64,000 nt of DNA from Herpetosiphonaceae bacterium (GTDB taxonomy: Bacteria > Chloroflexota > Chloroflexia > Chloroflexales > Herpetosiphonaceae). Each line of letters opens with the position of its first letter. The first letter of the stretch is position 1. The translations under genes and the position numbers were made by a program. Shown here in pieces: positions 34,980 through 44,813 of the stretch. The notes below the pieces were generated by a model. That model was not told the DNA's origin. It made no database searches and saw only the letters and a program-made list of their open reading frames with translations. The stretch lies in the NCBI GenBank assembly GCA_026003835.1, contig BPHZ01000001.1:938001-1002000 (forward strand), given 5' to 3'.

Positions 34980-36074
34980 TCATGATTGTTGGCCTTGTGC
35001 CAATACACGATGGAAAAACTCGAGCCGTTGGCGCTCTTTGTATGCCACGTCGAGATGTTCAATATCGCTGCGTGGGATGCGTCTGCCCCTGACTGCTTCA
35101 ACAAACTGCGCGATGCGCTCCACTTCGACCAGGACATTATCGGGTGTGTTGGCGATTTGCAAAATAAAGGGATGCTGATCGGGGAAATCGGTATCGTTAT
35201 AGGCAATGATCGTCGGCAGGCCGAAGGCAAGGTACTCGCGAACCTTCAAAGGCGAGGCTTCCTGCATCTTGTTGCGATGAAGCGCCAGCGTTCCAATCGC
35301 CACATCAGCCTGGGCAAAGAGTGGCTCATACTGCGAGCGATCAAGGGGGCCGTGGAGCGTAAGGTTAGCAGGTGTGGGGTGTTCGATCTGAGCGGCATGC
35401 GGCCCTACAACATCAAAACACCAGGCTGGAAAGCGCTCCGCCAGCAGGAAGATCTTGTCGATCCCGTGCCATGGCTCGCCCGGGGATCCGATAAAAATCA
35501 GGCGGGGGTGCGGGTTAGAGGCGGGGGGCAGCGGGCTGTAGCGCGAGAGGGCAATACCATTGCTGATAACGGTAGACGGTTTGTGGAAGCAGGTAAAGTG
35601 TGGTCTGCGCGAGATCTCCGCAGTGAGAAAGATCATACCGCGTGCCCGAGAGAGCAGTCGGCGCCTGGTCAGGCGGTTATACCAGTAGCGGTAGGCAGGA
35701 CCGATGCGATACTCATTGACATCGTCTGTGTTGATCTCGAAAACCGTCGGCAGGCTACCTGCCAGCCCTGCCAGAGCCGGGTAGTAGCCGGCGTAGCGAT
35801 GGTAGAGCAGATCCGGCTGCCAATCCAGGACCATCCTCACAAGCGGGTAGTAGTGAGCAAATCTGCCGGCCAGGCCGTGGTAGAGGCGGATCGAAACGGG
35901 AACCAGCGAATCGACCTCGCGTATATGCTCGGCGGCGTCGGCTGCGGGCGTCAGCATAAACAGCCTGACATCATGGCCGGCCTCTAACCAGCTGCGAGCC
36001 TGGCTCAACACCTTCTTGAGGATGCCGCGGCCCCAGATAGGACTCCAGTGGAGGGTGTAGGCAATTTTTCTCAT
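34980..36074 (-). CDS. GT4-like glycosyltransferase (paralogue of the 50.5 kb gene)
   Basis: 364 aa GT-B-type protein: RKIAYTLHWSPIWGRGILKKV, FEINTDDVNEYRIGPAYRYWYNRLTRR, IGSPGEPWHGIDKIFLLAERF, ALHRNKMQEASPLKVREYLAFGLPTI, YNDTDFP. The last segment supplies the acidic nucleotide-sugar-binding residues. It is colinear with and strongly similar to the protein at 50537-51616, so the pair arose by duplication or repeated acquisition. ATGA overlap with the 2-epimerase gene. Confidence 0.88.
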   Translation of the reverse strand: MRKIAYTLHWSPIWGRGILKKVLSQARSWLEAGHDVRLFMLTPAADAAEHIREVDSLVPVSIRLYHGLAGRFAHYYPLVRMVLDWQPDLLYHRYAGYYPALAGLAGSLPTVFEINTDDVNEYRIGPAYRYWYNRLTRRRLLSRARGMIFLTAEISRRPHFTCFHKPSTVISNGIALSRYSPLPPASNPHPRLIFIGSPGEPWHGIDKIFLLAERFPAWCFDVVGPHAAQIEHPTPANLTLHGPLDRSQYEPLFAQADVAIGTLALHRNKMQEASPLKVREYLAFGLPTIIAYNDTDFPDQHPFILQIANTPDNVLVEVERIAQFVEAVRGRRIPRSDIEHLDVAYKERQRLEFFHRVLAQGQQS

Positions 36075-37162
36075 TGTGTTTGTTTCTGAAGGGCGCTGAC
36101 AATCAGCACACCTGCGTTGCCGCTGCCGTAGGGTTGGCTATCGACGGCAGCGGAGCAGTTGTGAACATGCAAAACAGTTCTTCCGAGTGCCGCGAACTGT
36201 GCCGGCGGGCAGAGCTGATTCCATCCGAGGGTGACGAGTTCTGTCCACTCTGTCTCATTGCGTAGTGTTATACAGGGAACACGGTAGAAAAAAGCTTCTT
36301 TTTGTACGCCGCCTGAGTCGGTAATGATCAGCCGGGCATGCTTTTCCAGCATGATCATATCCAGATAGCCGACAGGATCGATCAGGCAGATTGGGCCTAT
36401 AGCTTTATCGAGTAGTCCTTCACGCTGCAGAGCGCCACGCGTGCGTGGGTGCAGCGGCAACACAACGGCTATATCGTGAGCCAGATCGACCAGACCGGAC
36501 ACAATGTCTCGTAATCGATCGGCATTATCGGTGTTCTCGGCGCGGTGGATGGTAGCCAGGACATAATTCTGCGCCTTCAATCCCAGGCGCGCCAGGACAT
36601 CACTGCGCTGCTCGGCCCTTGTGCCAAAGTAGAGCGCGGCATCGTACATGACATCGCCGACAAAAATCACACGCTCGCCGGGAATCCCCTCGCGCCGCAA
36701 ATTCTCAACAGCAGCTTCTGTCGGGGCGAAGAGCAAGTCGGCTGCATGGTCGGTGAGCACACGATTGATCTCTTCGGGCATCTTGCGATTGAAGGACCGC
36801 AGCCCTGCCTCCACATGAGCTACCGGGATATGGAGCTTGGCTGCTGCCAGTGCACCGGCGAGTGTGGAGTTCGTATCACCGTAAACCAGCACCCAGTTGG
36901 GCCGCTCGGCGAGCAAAACCTGCTCAATAGCTTCCAGCATTCGCCCGGTCTGGGCGCCGTGGGAGCCGGAGCCGATACCAAGATGGTAATCCGGCCTGGG
37001 GATATTCAGTTCCTCGAAGAAAACATCGGACATATTTTCATCATAGTGCTGGCCGGTGTGGACGAGGATCTCGTTCAGCCCTGGTGTTGATCTCAGGATG
37101 CGTGACACGGCGGCTGCTTTGATGAATTGCGGCCTGGCTCCCACTACTGTAACGATTTTCAT
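36071..37162 (-). CDS. UDP-N-acetylglucosamine 2-epimerase family (WecB or WbpI-like)
   Basis: 363 aa, GT-B-like epimerase. Conserved TVVGARPQFIKAAAVSRIL, LVHTGQHYDENMSDVFFEEL, VYGDTNSTLAGALAAAKLHIPVAHVEAGLRS, RKMPEEINRVLTDHAADLLF, HRAENTDN, and ITDSGGVQKEAFF. Non-hydrolysing enzymes convert UDP-GlcNAc to UDP-ManNAc (WecB) or the 2,3-diacetamido uronate analogue (WbpI). Because WbpB/D/E-like genes lie in the same leftward block, WbpI function is plausible; the sequence alone does not decide. It lies 39 bp after the asparagine synthase gene. Confidence 0.93.
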   Translation of the reverse strand: MKIVTVVGARPQFIKAAAVSRILRSTPGLNEILVHTGQHYDENMSDVFFEELNIPRPDYHLGIGSGSHGAQTGRMLEAIEQVLLAERPNWVLVYGDTNSTLAGALAAAKLHIPVAHVEAGLRSFNRKMPEEINRVLTDHAADLLFAPTEAAVENLRREGIPGERVIFVGDVMYDAALYFGTRAEQRSDVLARLGLKAQNYVLATIHRAENTDNADRLRDIVSGLVDLAHDIAVVLPLHPRTRGALQREGLLDKAIGPICLIDPVGYLDMIMLEKHARLIITDSGGVQKEAFFYRVPCITLRNETEWTELVTLGWNQLCPPAQFAALGRTVLHVHNCSAAVDSQPYGSGNAGVLIVSALQKQTQ

Positions 37163-37201
37163 AGATCAGAAATGCTCAATGCTACTAAGTTTCGTAAGTC
37201 A

Positions 37202-39169
37202 TCAAAACACAACGTCGAACTGTTCGGCCCAGCAGATCAGATTGATCCAGCGCCAGATGCGAAAGTCGAAGCGCCTGCGGCCTGCGAGAACTGCCTGCCA
37301 CTCCTGCTCAACTGCCGCCGTGTTCAGCGCCGGGATCCGGCCGGCCGCCTCGCTGCGCAGGACACCCTCGATCCAGGGTTGGAGCGTTGAGAACCAGCGC
37401 TGCTCGGGTGTGGCAAAGCCGATTTTGTCTCGGCGGTCCAGAATGATATCAGGGACAATGCCACGCATCGCTTTGCGGAAAACCGCCTTGGTGGTACCAT
37501 CGCGCGCGATCAGGTAGTGCTCGGGCAGGGAGAGCACGAATTCCACCAGATCCGTCGTGAGAAAGGGTACACGGCTCTCGATCGAGAATGCCATCGAGTT
37601 ACGATCTTCATAGCGCAGCAGCGCCGGCAGGTTCGTTTCCACGAGCGTCTGGTGTAGTTGTCGCCGCAACATGTCGTGACTGCTCTCATTCCAGAATAGC
37701 TTCGGCATAACACCCTGGGCAATGAACCAGTCGCCATTGATCCAGGGTGGCAGCAATTCCTCGCCGGCCAGACGCATTGCGTGCGCTCTCGTTTTCATAG
37801 GCAGCAGCAGGCCACCAGCTCGCAGCAAGACCTCTCTTCCAGAGCTGCCCGGCTGCTTCAAAGCTGTTTGTATGAATCTGGCGGCCTCGACTATGCTGCC
37901 GCGTCGTAGGAGCGACGCAATTCGTGCCGAGTAATAGCTGCGGTAGCCGGCGAGCAATTCATCAGCGCCCTGTCCATCAAGCATCACCTTGATTCCCGCT
38001 TCATGGGCGAGTTTGAAGACGCGATGTTGGGCGTAGATACTTGTGCTTCCGAAGGGCTGATCCTGGATATAGATCAGATAGTCCAGATCGTTGACCAACT
38101 CTTTGGGCGCCGGGCTGGTCTTATGGATGGATGCTCGTGCTGCTGTTCCAATAAGATCGATCCAGCGTTCCTCGTTGACGGAGGGGTCATCGGCAGTGTA
38201 GCTGAAGGTGTGGATATCCAGGTCTGGCTCAAGGCAGCGCATCGCCATAACAATCGACGAGGAGTCGATGCCGCCGGAGAGGGCTGCCCCGACAGGGACA
38301 TCGCTGCGTAGATGGAGCCGGACACTATCCATAAACAGATCGCGCAGGCGCTGGGCAGCTTCGTCGAACGAGATATCCAGCGTCGTCCCCACCTCGAACT
38401 GCCAGTAGCGGGTGGCATGCGCCACAGCCGGGCGTTCCAGGTCAACCTCCAGATAGTGAGCGGCGGGCAGCTGGGCCACGGTGGAGAACATTGTCTCGTC
38501 GCCGTGGTCGCTCAGGCCAAAGCGCAGGTAATCGTAGAGTCGCTGTGGGTTGACGTGGCGGCTGACACCCGGCAGGGCTAGCAGCGCCTTGATCTCTGAC
38601 GCGAAGGCGAAACGACTGCCTGTGTTGATATAGTAGAGCGGCTTGATGCCAAAGGGATCGCGCGCAAGGAAAAGGCGGCGGCGCTGGCGGTCCCAGATCG
38701 CTAAAGCCCACATGCCGACGAAGCGCGAGAGACACTGTGCCCCCCAATGTTGGTAAGCGGCCAGGATGACCTCGGTATCGGTGCCAGTACGAAACGCATA
38801 ACCATAGCGGTTGAGCTCGTCGCGCAGCTCAAGGTAGTTGTAAACCTCGCCATTGAAAACGATCACGTGATTCCCATCAGCGCTGACCATCGGTTGATGA
38901 CCGGCGGGGGAGGTGTCAAGAATTGCTAACCTGCGGAATCCGAGCCCCAAGCTGAACGGATGATCGGACACTCTCTCAATTGGTGGTAGATTCAAATATG
39001 GATTTGTGTTGTATCCAGCACAGGCAATAATCTGCCTCGTTCTTTCTGGCACTAAAATATACCCTTCATCGTCTGGGCCTCGGTGAGTCAGGATTCCAAC
39101 AGTGTTTAGGATAAGGGAAGGAGGGAGAGGTGTACCATCCTGATGCCAGATACCAATTATGCCACACAT
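37202..39169 (-). CDS. asnB: Asparagine synthase (glutamine-hydrolysing) homologue
   Basis: 655 aa. The start at 39169 puts Cys at position 2 (MCGIIGIWHQDG), the glutaminase nucleophile, with the class II amidotransferase domain to ~210 (HRGPDDEGYI, FNGEVYNYLELRDEL, GTDTEVILAAY). The synthetase domain has the PPi loop ALSGGIDSSSI and later MLDGQGADELLAGY. In polysaccharide clusters such proteins may amidate sugar uronates or surface components rather than make asparagine; that would fit the uronic-acid genes nearby and is inference. Full length. Confidence 0.93.
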   Translation of the reverse strand: MCGIIGIWHQDGTPLPPSLILNTVGILTHRGPDDEGYILVPERTRQIIACAGYNTNPYLNLPPIERVSDHPFSLGLGFRRLAILDTSPAGHQPMVSADGNHVIVFNGEVYNYLELRDELNRYGYAFRTGTDTEVILAAYQHWGAQCLSRFVGMWALAIWDRQRRRLFLARDPFGIKPLYYINTGSRFAFASEIKALLALPGVSRHVNPQRLYDYLRFGLSDHGDETMFSTVAQLPAAHYLEVDLERPAVAHATRYWQFEVGTTLDISFDEAAQRLRDLFMDSVRLHLRSDVPVGAALSGGIDSSSIVMAMRCLEPDLDIHTFSYTADDPSVNEERWIDLIGTAARASIHKTSPAPKELVNDLDYLIYIQDQPFGSTSIYAQHRVFKLAHEAGIKVMLDGQGADELLAGYRSYYSARIASLLRRGSIVEAARFIQTALKQPGSSGREVLLRAGGLLLPMKTRAHAMRLAGEELLPPWINGDWFIAQGVMPKLFWNESSHDMLRRQLHQTLVETNLPALLRYEDRNSMAFSIESRVPFLTTDLVEFVLSLPEHYLIARDGTTKAVFRKAMRGIVPDIILDRRDKIGFATPEQRWFSTLQPWIEGVLRSEAAGRIPALNTAAVEQEWQAVLAGRRRFDFRIWRWINLICWAEQFDVVF

Positions 39170-39178
39170 AGTCAATAC

Positions 39179-40625
39179 CTACGCTCTTGGGGCAATCAAT
39201 AACCGAAACCGCGTCCATATTCGCTGTAGTTCAACCACTTCCATCAAGTTTAGGCGGATGAATGCAACTGTTAGGACAAAAATCAAGAACGATTTTACTG
39301 CTGCATTTACCCATATATTCAAATTGAGCTGGGCGCCGACAATTGCTGTTCCAATGGCAAGCACGGTTGCAACTGTAAGCCTACCCCAGGAATGGGGGAC
39401 AGAATAGTTCTTCTGGCTGAACAACATGTAAAGACTAAAGACGACTGAGGCACTAAGGCATGTTGCTGTTGCTCCGCCATGAAGTCCAAAAACTGGTACG
39501 AGTAAGAGATTTAGAGCGGTGTTGAGTAGCGCACCAAGGATATTGATAGCAGCAATCATTCCGGTTTTTTTTTGTAATACTAAGTCCAGGTGCAAATATA
39601 TACATTGTCGATAGTAAAATGGCAAGGGTTAATAATGGTAACACGCTTCCTGCAGCATAATATTCAGGATTTGTGAATAATATTAAGAGTTCTTGTGTGA
39701 AAATTGACACAGTGACGAATATAAGCAGGGCGATAGCGACGAAATAACGAAAAATGCGAGCTAACTCTTGAGGTGTTCTCGGATCATGATGATAGGTGTA
39801 GATAAGTGGTGTGAGTGCTCCTTGAAAACCGACCATAACTATGCTTACAATAGAGGCAATACGGTATCCCACGCCAAATATCCCGAGATCTCGTAGTGAC
39901 ATAAATTCTTTGATAATAATCCGATCGATGTAAAGACTAACGAAGACACCTAAACTTGATGGTACGAGCGGGAGAGAGAACCGCACCATCTGTTTCCATT
40001 TATTCCAATCGAATATTAGATTATAACTTTCGCGTGTAAAGAATAGGGCGAGAGCTGCACCGGTAATGCTGCCGGCAAATTGCCCATAAATAACACCAAT
40101 GACACCAAGATCTATGCCTAAAACCAAAATAACACTCGTTCCAGTTAATACAAATGTGGAAATAATACTAGTAGTGGCGTAAAGCTTGGGTTTTAATTCC
40201 CAACGAAGTTGATTTTGTGTTAAGTAGAAAATACCATTCGACCAAATTGCGAACACACTAATTTGAAAGATCGAACGATACTCCGGTGAATCTAATATCC
40301 AGTAGGATAAAGTAGTTGCAGATGGTAGAGCAAGCGCGGCAAAAAGAGTATAAACAGCTACAGTGAACCACAGTGCTGTCGATGCGTAGCCAATGCGTTC
40401 ACTTTTTGATTTTACTTCTGGAAAATAGCGGGCAAGTCCTTGAGAGATTTCAAGGGCAATGGTTAGATTTATAAGATTGGTCAGGACTAATATTACATCA
40501 ATAATGCCATAGTCAACTGGTGAAAGAACCCTTGTGTAGAGCGGTAGCAGTAATAAGATAACGCCTCGAGTAAGAATAGAACTAAATCCATAGATCACAC
40601 TGTCTTTGAAGAACTGTCGGAACAT
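39179..40625 (-). CDS. Wzx-type polysaccharide flippase (frameshift at an A9 run)
   Basis: MATE/PST-type lipid-linked oligosaccharide flippase. Start MFRQFFKDSVIYGFSSILTRG, then about 12 membrane helices, including IDRIIIKEFMSLRDLGIFGVGYR. The frame is interrupted at a run of nine A's on the coding strand (39565-39573): eight would give ...LSITKKTGMIAAINILGALLN in one frame, nine breaks it. The last ~140 residues (INILGALLNTALNLLLVPVFG) therefore sit in the other frame. Either a sequencing miscount or slippage-dependent expression. TAATG overlap with the upstream gene. Noticeably AT-rich. Confidence 0.88.
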
Positions 40626-41896
40626 TAAGCGTGCTCCATGCAGGCAAAGTCTATAAATAACTGTTCTAACTCGGGTTTATCGCGAAGCTGCAGTGTTTCT
40701 TTTCCTCCTACTTTTATCATTGACCGAACGATTTGTTGAACGACCTCTTTAGAGATACAGCAGCCATAAATGTAACGGATATCCCTCGGATTATATAGCC
40801 AGTGATGAGGAATGTCGGCCTCAATCATTTGCAAGTATCGCTGAGCGACTTTCTCTGCCGTCCAGTTTGCCTCAACATAGGCTTTTGCCTGCTGTCCAAG
40901 TGTATATCGATATTCTTCATCGACGATAAGTTTTTCGATGGCCTCTACTAGTTGATCTGGATGGCAACGGTAGCTAGGTGGAATATACTCGGCCGCTCCG
41001 AATAAATCCTCCTGTGCGTAACTGCCGATCACAGCTGGTTTGCCGAAGAAGGCGGCTTCGGTAGCGAAATGAGCCATGGGAGTATCAGAGTACAACTGAT
41101 CGATAACAAAATCGCAACGCTCAAGCTCGGCAAGTACAACTGCATTGGGCATGCCGCTAATTTCCACAAACTCGATCGGATAGCCCTTATCTCGTAGGCT
41201 CTTGATAGCGCATCGGATAATTGGTGTTCCTTTTGCTTCCGGATTCGAGGGAGAGTGGAGAATACGGATCGTCCCTGAAGATGAAAATCTCGGGGTGGAT
41301 GGCTTGCGCATAGGGAAGGGGATCCCAACCAGTAGATAGGGAACGAAAGGTTTTTCATGGAGTTGTGATGATGGGGGATGGCTGATAATGATATCGGCAT
41401 AGCGCTCAATAACTTCCAGCATTCGCTTCTTCTTCCGCGTTATTCTGATATAGGTTTCCGTAGACCAATTAAAGGCCTGTGGCATGTAACTTCCATCGAT
41501 ATATGGTGGTCTGGAGTCACTACCATGGAAGACGTAAATAACGCGTTTGTTCAGTAACTTTAAAATGGGTATATCAAGAAAAAAGAAGAAGCTGGAGGCA
41601 TATCCAAAAATGAACACATCAAATTGTTTAACTGCCCATACAAATAATGGTATCATAGCGAGGGATTGAAGTCCTCTCCACCATAATTTAAGCAGAAAAT
41701 AAGGTTTAGATGCCTGTTTCTTCTTGCCGAGATACTCTACTGCTCTAATAAGTGGATTAGTAGTACAGCTTTGCTGATAGTGAAAAGGATGTCCACTTAT
41801 ATCGACGAATACAGATTCGACACCATGAGCAGCAAATCCCTTCTGGAGATTGGTATAATAGCCGGCAATTTCCATCAGTCCCATAAAAATTTTCAT
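40625..41896 (-). CDS. Probable GT4-type glycosyltransferase
   Basis: 423 aa. GT-B-like layout: N-terminal MKIFMGLMEIAGYYTNLQKGF, NKRVIYVFHGSDSRPPYIDG, mid-protein IRILHSPSNPEAKGTPIIR (linker into the nucleotide-binding domain), CDFVIDQLYSDTPMAHFATEAAFFGKPAVIG in the donor site area (acidic pair spaced loosely like EX7E), and TAEKVAQRYLQMIE at the end. No precise family match recalled, so substrate and linkage are unknown. TAATG coupling with the flippase gene. AT-rich. Confidence 0.72.
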   Translation of the reverse strand: MKIFMGLMEIAGYYTNLQKGFAAHGVESVFVDISGHPFHYQQSCTTNPLIRAVEYLGKKKQASKPYFLLKLWWRGLQSLAMIPLFVWAVKQFDVFIFGYASSFFFFLDIPILKLLNKRVIYVFHGSDSRPPYIDGSYMPQAFNWSTETYIRITRKKKRMLEVIERYADIIISHPPSSQLHEKPFVPYLLVGIPFPMRKPSTPRFSSSGTIRILHSPSNPEAKGTPIIRCAIKSLRDKGYPIEFVEISGMPNAVVLAELERCDFVIDQLYSDTPMAHFATEAAFFGKPAVIGSYAQEDLFGAAEYIPPSYRCHPDQLVEAIEKLIVDEEYRYTLGQQAKAYVEANWTAEKVAQRYLQMIEADIPHHWLYNPRDIRYIYGCCISKEVVQQIVRSMIKVGGKETLQLRDKPELEQLFIDFACMEHA

Positions 41897-41926
41897 AACT
41901 TTTCCTCTACTAGTTTTGCGAATGAA

Positions 41927-42493
41927 TCATTTTTTATCAATTCGTAGGATAACATTCCCATTCTCGTCAATTTCAACACTCCCTATGGGTCGGCAGGGGA
42001 TTCCTGCTGCAACAGTATATGGAGGGACATCGCGATTGACGAATGAGCCTGCACCGATAACACAGTGATCTCCGATCGTAACGCCTTTGATGATCACCGT
42101 CTGTGCTCCAATATAACAACAATTACCGATCTTTACCGGTGCATACTCGTATGGCGCTCTGCCTCCGGATACTGCCCACTTCACTGTATCGTGGGTATAG
42201 ATGTGAACCCCCGCACTGATACTACAGTAATCGCCAATTGTAAGCCCACCTGTACCATCAAGAAGTGTATACGGACCAACCCACGTCTTTTTTCCTATTC
42301 GTACATCCCCGTAAATATAACTATTATGGTAGACGCTGGTTCCGTTCCCGAAACCGAGACTCTTTGCGCGCTCCCAGCGATCAAACATTAATTCGTCAAA
42401 GGGAAGATCCCGATTCCACCGCTCTCGCATGTTGCTCTGCAACTTCTGGTAGAGGTTATTGAGCGAGCGGAGTAGCATATCAAGATTTCTCAC
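41927..42493 (-). CDS. Left-handed beta-helix acyltransferase (WcaF/maltose O-acetyltransferase-like)
   Basis: 188 aa with hexapeptide repeats: YIYGDVRIGKKTWVGPYTLL, GLTIGDYCSISAGVHIYTHDT, KIGNCCYIGAQTVIIKGVTIG, DHCVIGAGSFVNRDVPPYTV. The catalytic His is in HIYTHDTVKW. Likely O- or N-acetylates a sugar of the glycan using acetyl-CoA. Separate from the WbpD-like protein at 45930. The preceding DegT aminotransferase and UDP-sugar epimerase could supply an amino sugar substrate, making it an N-acyltransferase candidate. Confidence 0.88.
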   Translation of the reverse strand: MRNLDMLLRSLNNLYQKLQSNMRERWNRDLPFDELMFDRWERAKSLGFGNGTSVYHNSYIYGDVRIGKKTWVGPYTLLDGTGGLTIGDYCSISAGVHIYTHDTVKWAVSGGRAPYEYAPVKIGNCCYIGAQTVIIKGVTIGDHCVIGAGSFVNRDVPPYTVAAGIPCRPIGSVEIDENGNVILRIDKK

Positions 42494-42580
42494 GCTACAT
42501 AATCTCCGATCGTTATCCTATAACCTATCCAAATTAAGAGGAGATTTTCAACGAAGTTCATGAGTGCTAGTACCTAGATA

Positions 42581-43714
42581 TTAGCTATTGAGCGACGTGC
42601 TACCATGTTTTTCGATCTCTTGGATCAGCGTCCAAATAAGATGTTCCTGCTGTTCATTCTGCAATGTTTCATAAAGCGGGAGGCTAATACTTCGTGCAGC
42701 GATCTCATCCGTTATAGGAAAATCGCCAGGTTGAAAACCATATAAGGTTCGAAAATAGGTTGTCAGCGGCATATGATATGTGCCAATAGTTATCTCAATC
42801 CCGCACTGACGTAGTGCGCTAATTATCGCACTCCGATGCGGCACAGCCTCTGGCGGTAAAAGCGCGACGTAGGATTGGTAAACGTGTCGTGAACCTGCAA
42901 GCGAGCGAGGGCTGGTCAGGCAACTTCTTTCAAGAAGCTTATTATAATGGGCGGCGAGAGCTTGCCGCTTCTTGATAATGCGCTCAACCTTTTTCATCTG
43001 CGAGAGGCCAAGTGCTGCCTGGAATTCAGTCAGACGCAAGTTATAGCCAGGTGCAATAAAATCAGGATCAGGGGCATCCGGATTGATACCATGATTACGG
43101 AGGATACGCAAGCGGCGTGCTAAAATGTCATTATTAGTAACAATCATCCCTCCCTCGCCGGTCGTGATAGCCTTACGGGGATGAAAGCTAAAGCAGCCTA
43201 TAATGCCCCAAACCCCCGCACGGCAACCCTCAAGCTCCGCGCCTAAAGCACACGCAGCATCCTCAACAACGGGTACACCATACCTGTCTGCCACAGCGCA
43301 GATACGGCGCATATCAGCCATACCACCAAAAGTATGGACTGGAACGATTGCCTTCACAGATGTTTGTTCAAGGATACGCTCAAGTGCTTGAGGATCCATA
43401 TTATAGGTAACAGGATCGATATCGATAAAGATGGGCTGAGCACCACAGAGTGCGATCACGTTACCCGTTGCAGGCCAGGAATATGTTGTTACTGCTACCT
43501 TATCCCCAGGGCCAACATCCAGCGCGAGGAGCGCAAGCTGTAGCGCAGCAGTACAATTACAGACAGCGATAGCATATCTCGCTCCGACATATTCGGCGAT
43601 TGCTTGCTCAAAAGCTGCAACTTGGGGACCCTGAACAAGATAGCCGGTAGCAAGGATGTTACAAACTGCCTGTAAATCGTCCTCTTCAATCGATGGGATG
43701 GTTAACCGGATCAT
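42581..43714 (-). CDS. DegT/DnrJ/EryC1/StrS-family aminotransferase (first of two)
   Basis: 377 aa PLP-dependent sugar aminotransferase. [54 protein letters not shown], and PLP lysine in [18 protein letters not shown]. Transfers an amino group to a keto-sugar nucleotide. Coupled to the epimerase/dehydratase by an ATGA overlap, and followed by a hexapeptide acyltransferase: the usual trio for making an N-acyl amino sugar, though the keto-forming step is not identified. Confidence 0.92.
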   Translation of the reverse strand: MIRLTIPSIEEDDLQAVCNILATGYLVQGPQVAAFEQAIAEYVGARYAIAVCNCTAALQLALLALDVGPGDKVAVTTYSWPATGNVIALCGAQPIFIDIDPVTYNMDPQALERILEQTSVKAIVPVHTFGGMADMRRICAVADRYGVPVVEDAACALGAELEGCRAGVWGIIGCFSFHPRKAITTGEGGMIVTNNDILARRLRILRNHGINPDAPDPDFIAPGYNLRLTEFQAALGLSQMKKVERIIKKRQALAAHYNKLLERSCLTSPRSLAGSRHVYQSYVALLPPEAVPHRSAIISALRQCGIEITIGTYHMPLTTYFRTLYGFQPGDFPITDEIAARSISLPLYETLQNEQQEHLIWTLIQEIEKHGSTSLNS

Positions 43715-44667
43715 TCCACCTGACTCCTGTAGAATTCCGCTGTACGCGCAATACCTTCTTCGAGATCAACTTTTGCCTCGAAGTTCAGAAGATCTCTCGC
43801 TTTCTGCACAGAAGGAATACGAAGCTCAACATCGGCATATTCTTTATAAGTGAAAACAATTGTCGAACGCGAGCCCAGCACTCGTAAAACGGTATTGGCT
43901 AGACCATAGATGGTAGTAACAGCCTTCTGATTACCAATATTGAACGATTCTCCGACAGCGTTTGGATGTATCATCGCCAGAAGTGTACCATCCACCATAT
44001 CGTCGACATAGCACCATGCACGAATCTGAGTACCGTCACCGTGGATCTCGATCGGTTCGTTTTTCAATGCGCGAAGAATAAAAGTGCGCAGAGCCCCCTC
44101 ACCGACTTGACCTGGCCCATAGACGTTGAACGGTCGTACGACAGTAGTAGGTAAGCCATACTCGTGGTAATAAGCAATCGCCAAGTGTTCCTCTGCTAGC
44201 TTGCTGACAGCATAGGTCCAACGTGCCTCACCAACTTTGCCTGTAACTGCAACATCATTTTCTGACGATCGGAAGGCATGCTGTCCGAAGATTTCACTTG
44301 TTGAAAAGCAGACCACACGATCACAGGAATCGAGCCTTGATGCGGTTTCTAGGATGTGTGCGGAGCCGATCATATTAACACGCATTGTAGTGACTGGGCT
44401 TTTGATTACTGTATCAATACCGGCAATAGCAGCGCAATGTACGATGATATCTGCGTTCTGCATTGAACGGGCAAGATGATCAGGATCAAGAACATCACCC
44501 TCGATGATTCGCAGATGGGGATGTTGTCGAAAAGCCTGGTCTTTGAGTGCATTGCGGCTAAAGTTATCGTAGATGATGATCCGATTAGCCTCGATCAGTC
44601 TGCCAGCAAGAGTTGAACCAATGAATCCCGCGCCACCGGTTATGAAAATAGTCTTACCCTCAATCAT
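43711..44667 (-). CDS. NAD-dependent sugar-nucleotide epimerase/dehydratase (extended SDR)
   Basis: 318 aa with Rossmann motif [30 protein letters not shown] (catalytic Ser/Thr), [13 protein letters not shown] (YxxxK), [16 protein letters not shown] and [18 protein letters not shown]. Acts on a UDP- or dTDP-sugar; epimerase and dehydratase members cannot be split by eye. ATGA overlap with the downstream DegT gene. Confidence 0.92.
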   Translation of the reverse strand: MIEGKTIFITGGAGFIGSTLAGRLIEANRIIIYDNFSRNALKDQAFRQHPHLRIIEGDVLDPDHLARSMQNADIIVHCAAIAGIDTVIKSPVTTMRVNMIGSAHILETASRLDSCDRVVCFSTSEIFGQHAFRSSENDVAVTGKVGEARWTYAVSKLAEEHLAIAYYHEYGLPTTVVRPFNVYGPGQVGEGALRTFILRALKNEPIEIHGDGTQIRAWCYVDDMVDGTLLAMIHPNAVGESFNIGNQKAVTTIYGLANTVLRVLGSRSTIVFTYKEYADVELRIPSVQKARDLLNFEAKVDLEEGIARTAEFYRSQVE

Positions 44668-44813
44668 GATTTTACCTTTCTCGGATAGTCATTAGAATGC
44701 TGCAGGCTGATGGGATCGCAAGGATAATCCACAACAGAAGCTATTAATGTTCCTCTTTAGAGGCTATAATGAAAAGTATGAACTGCATCATACTCCGTAC
44801 CATGCTGTAATCT

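Noticed and set aside
34986..35987. 333-codon plus-strand frame opposite the GT4-like gene
   Set aside because: Complementary shadow of a recognised glycosyltransferase; no domain or ribosome site.
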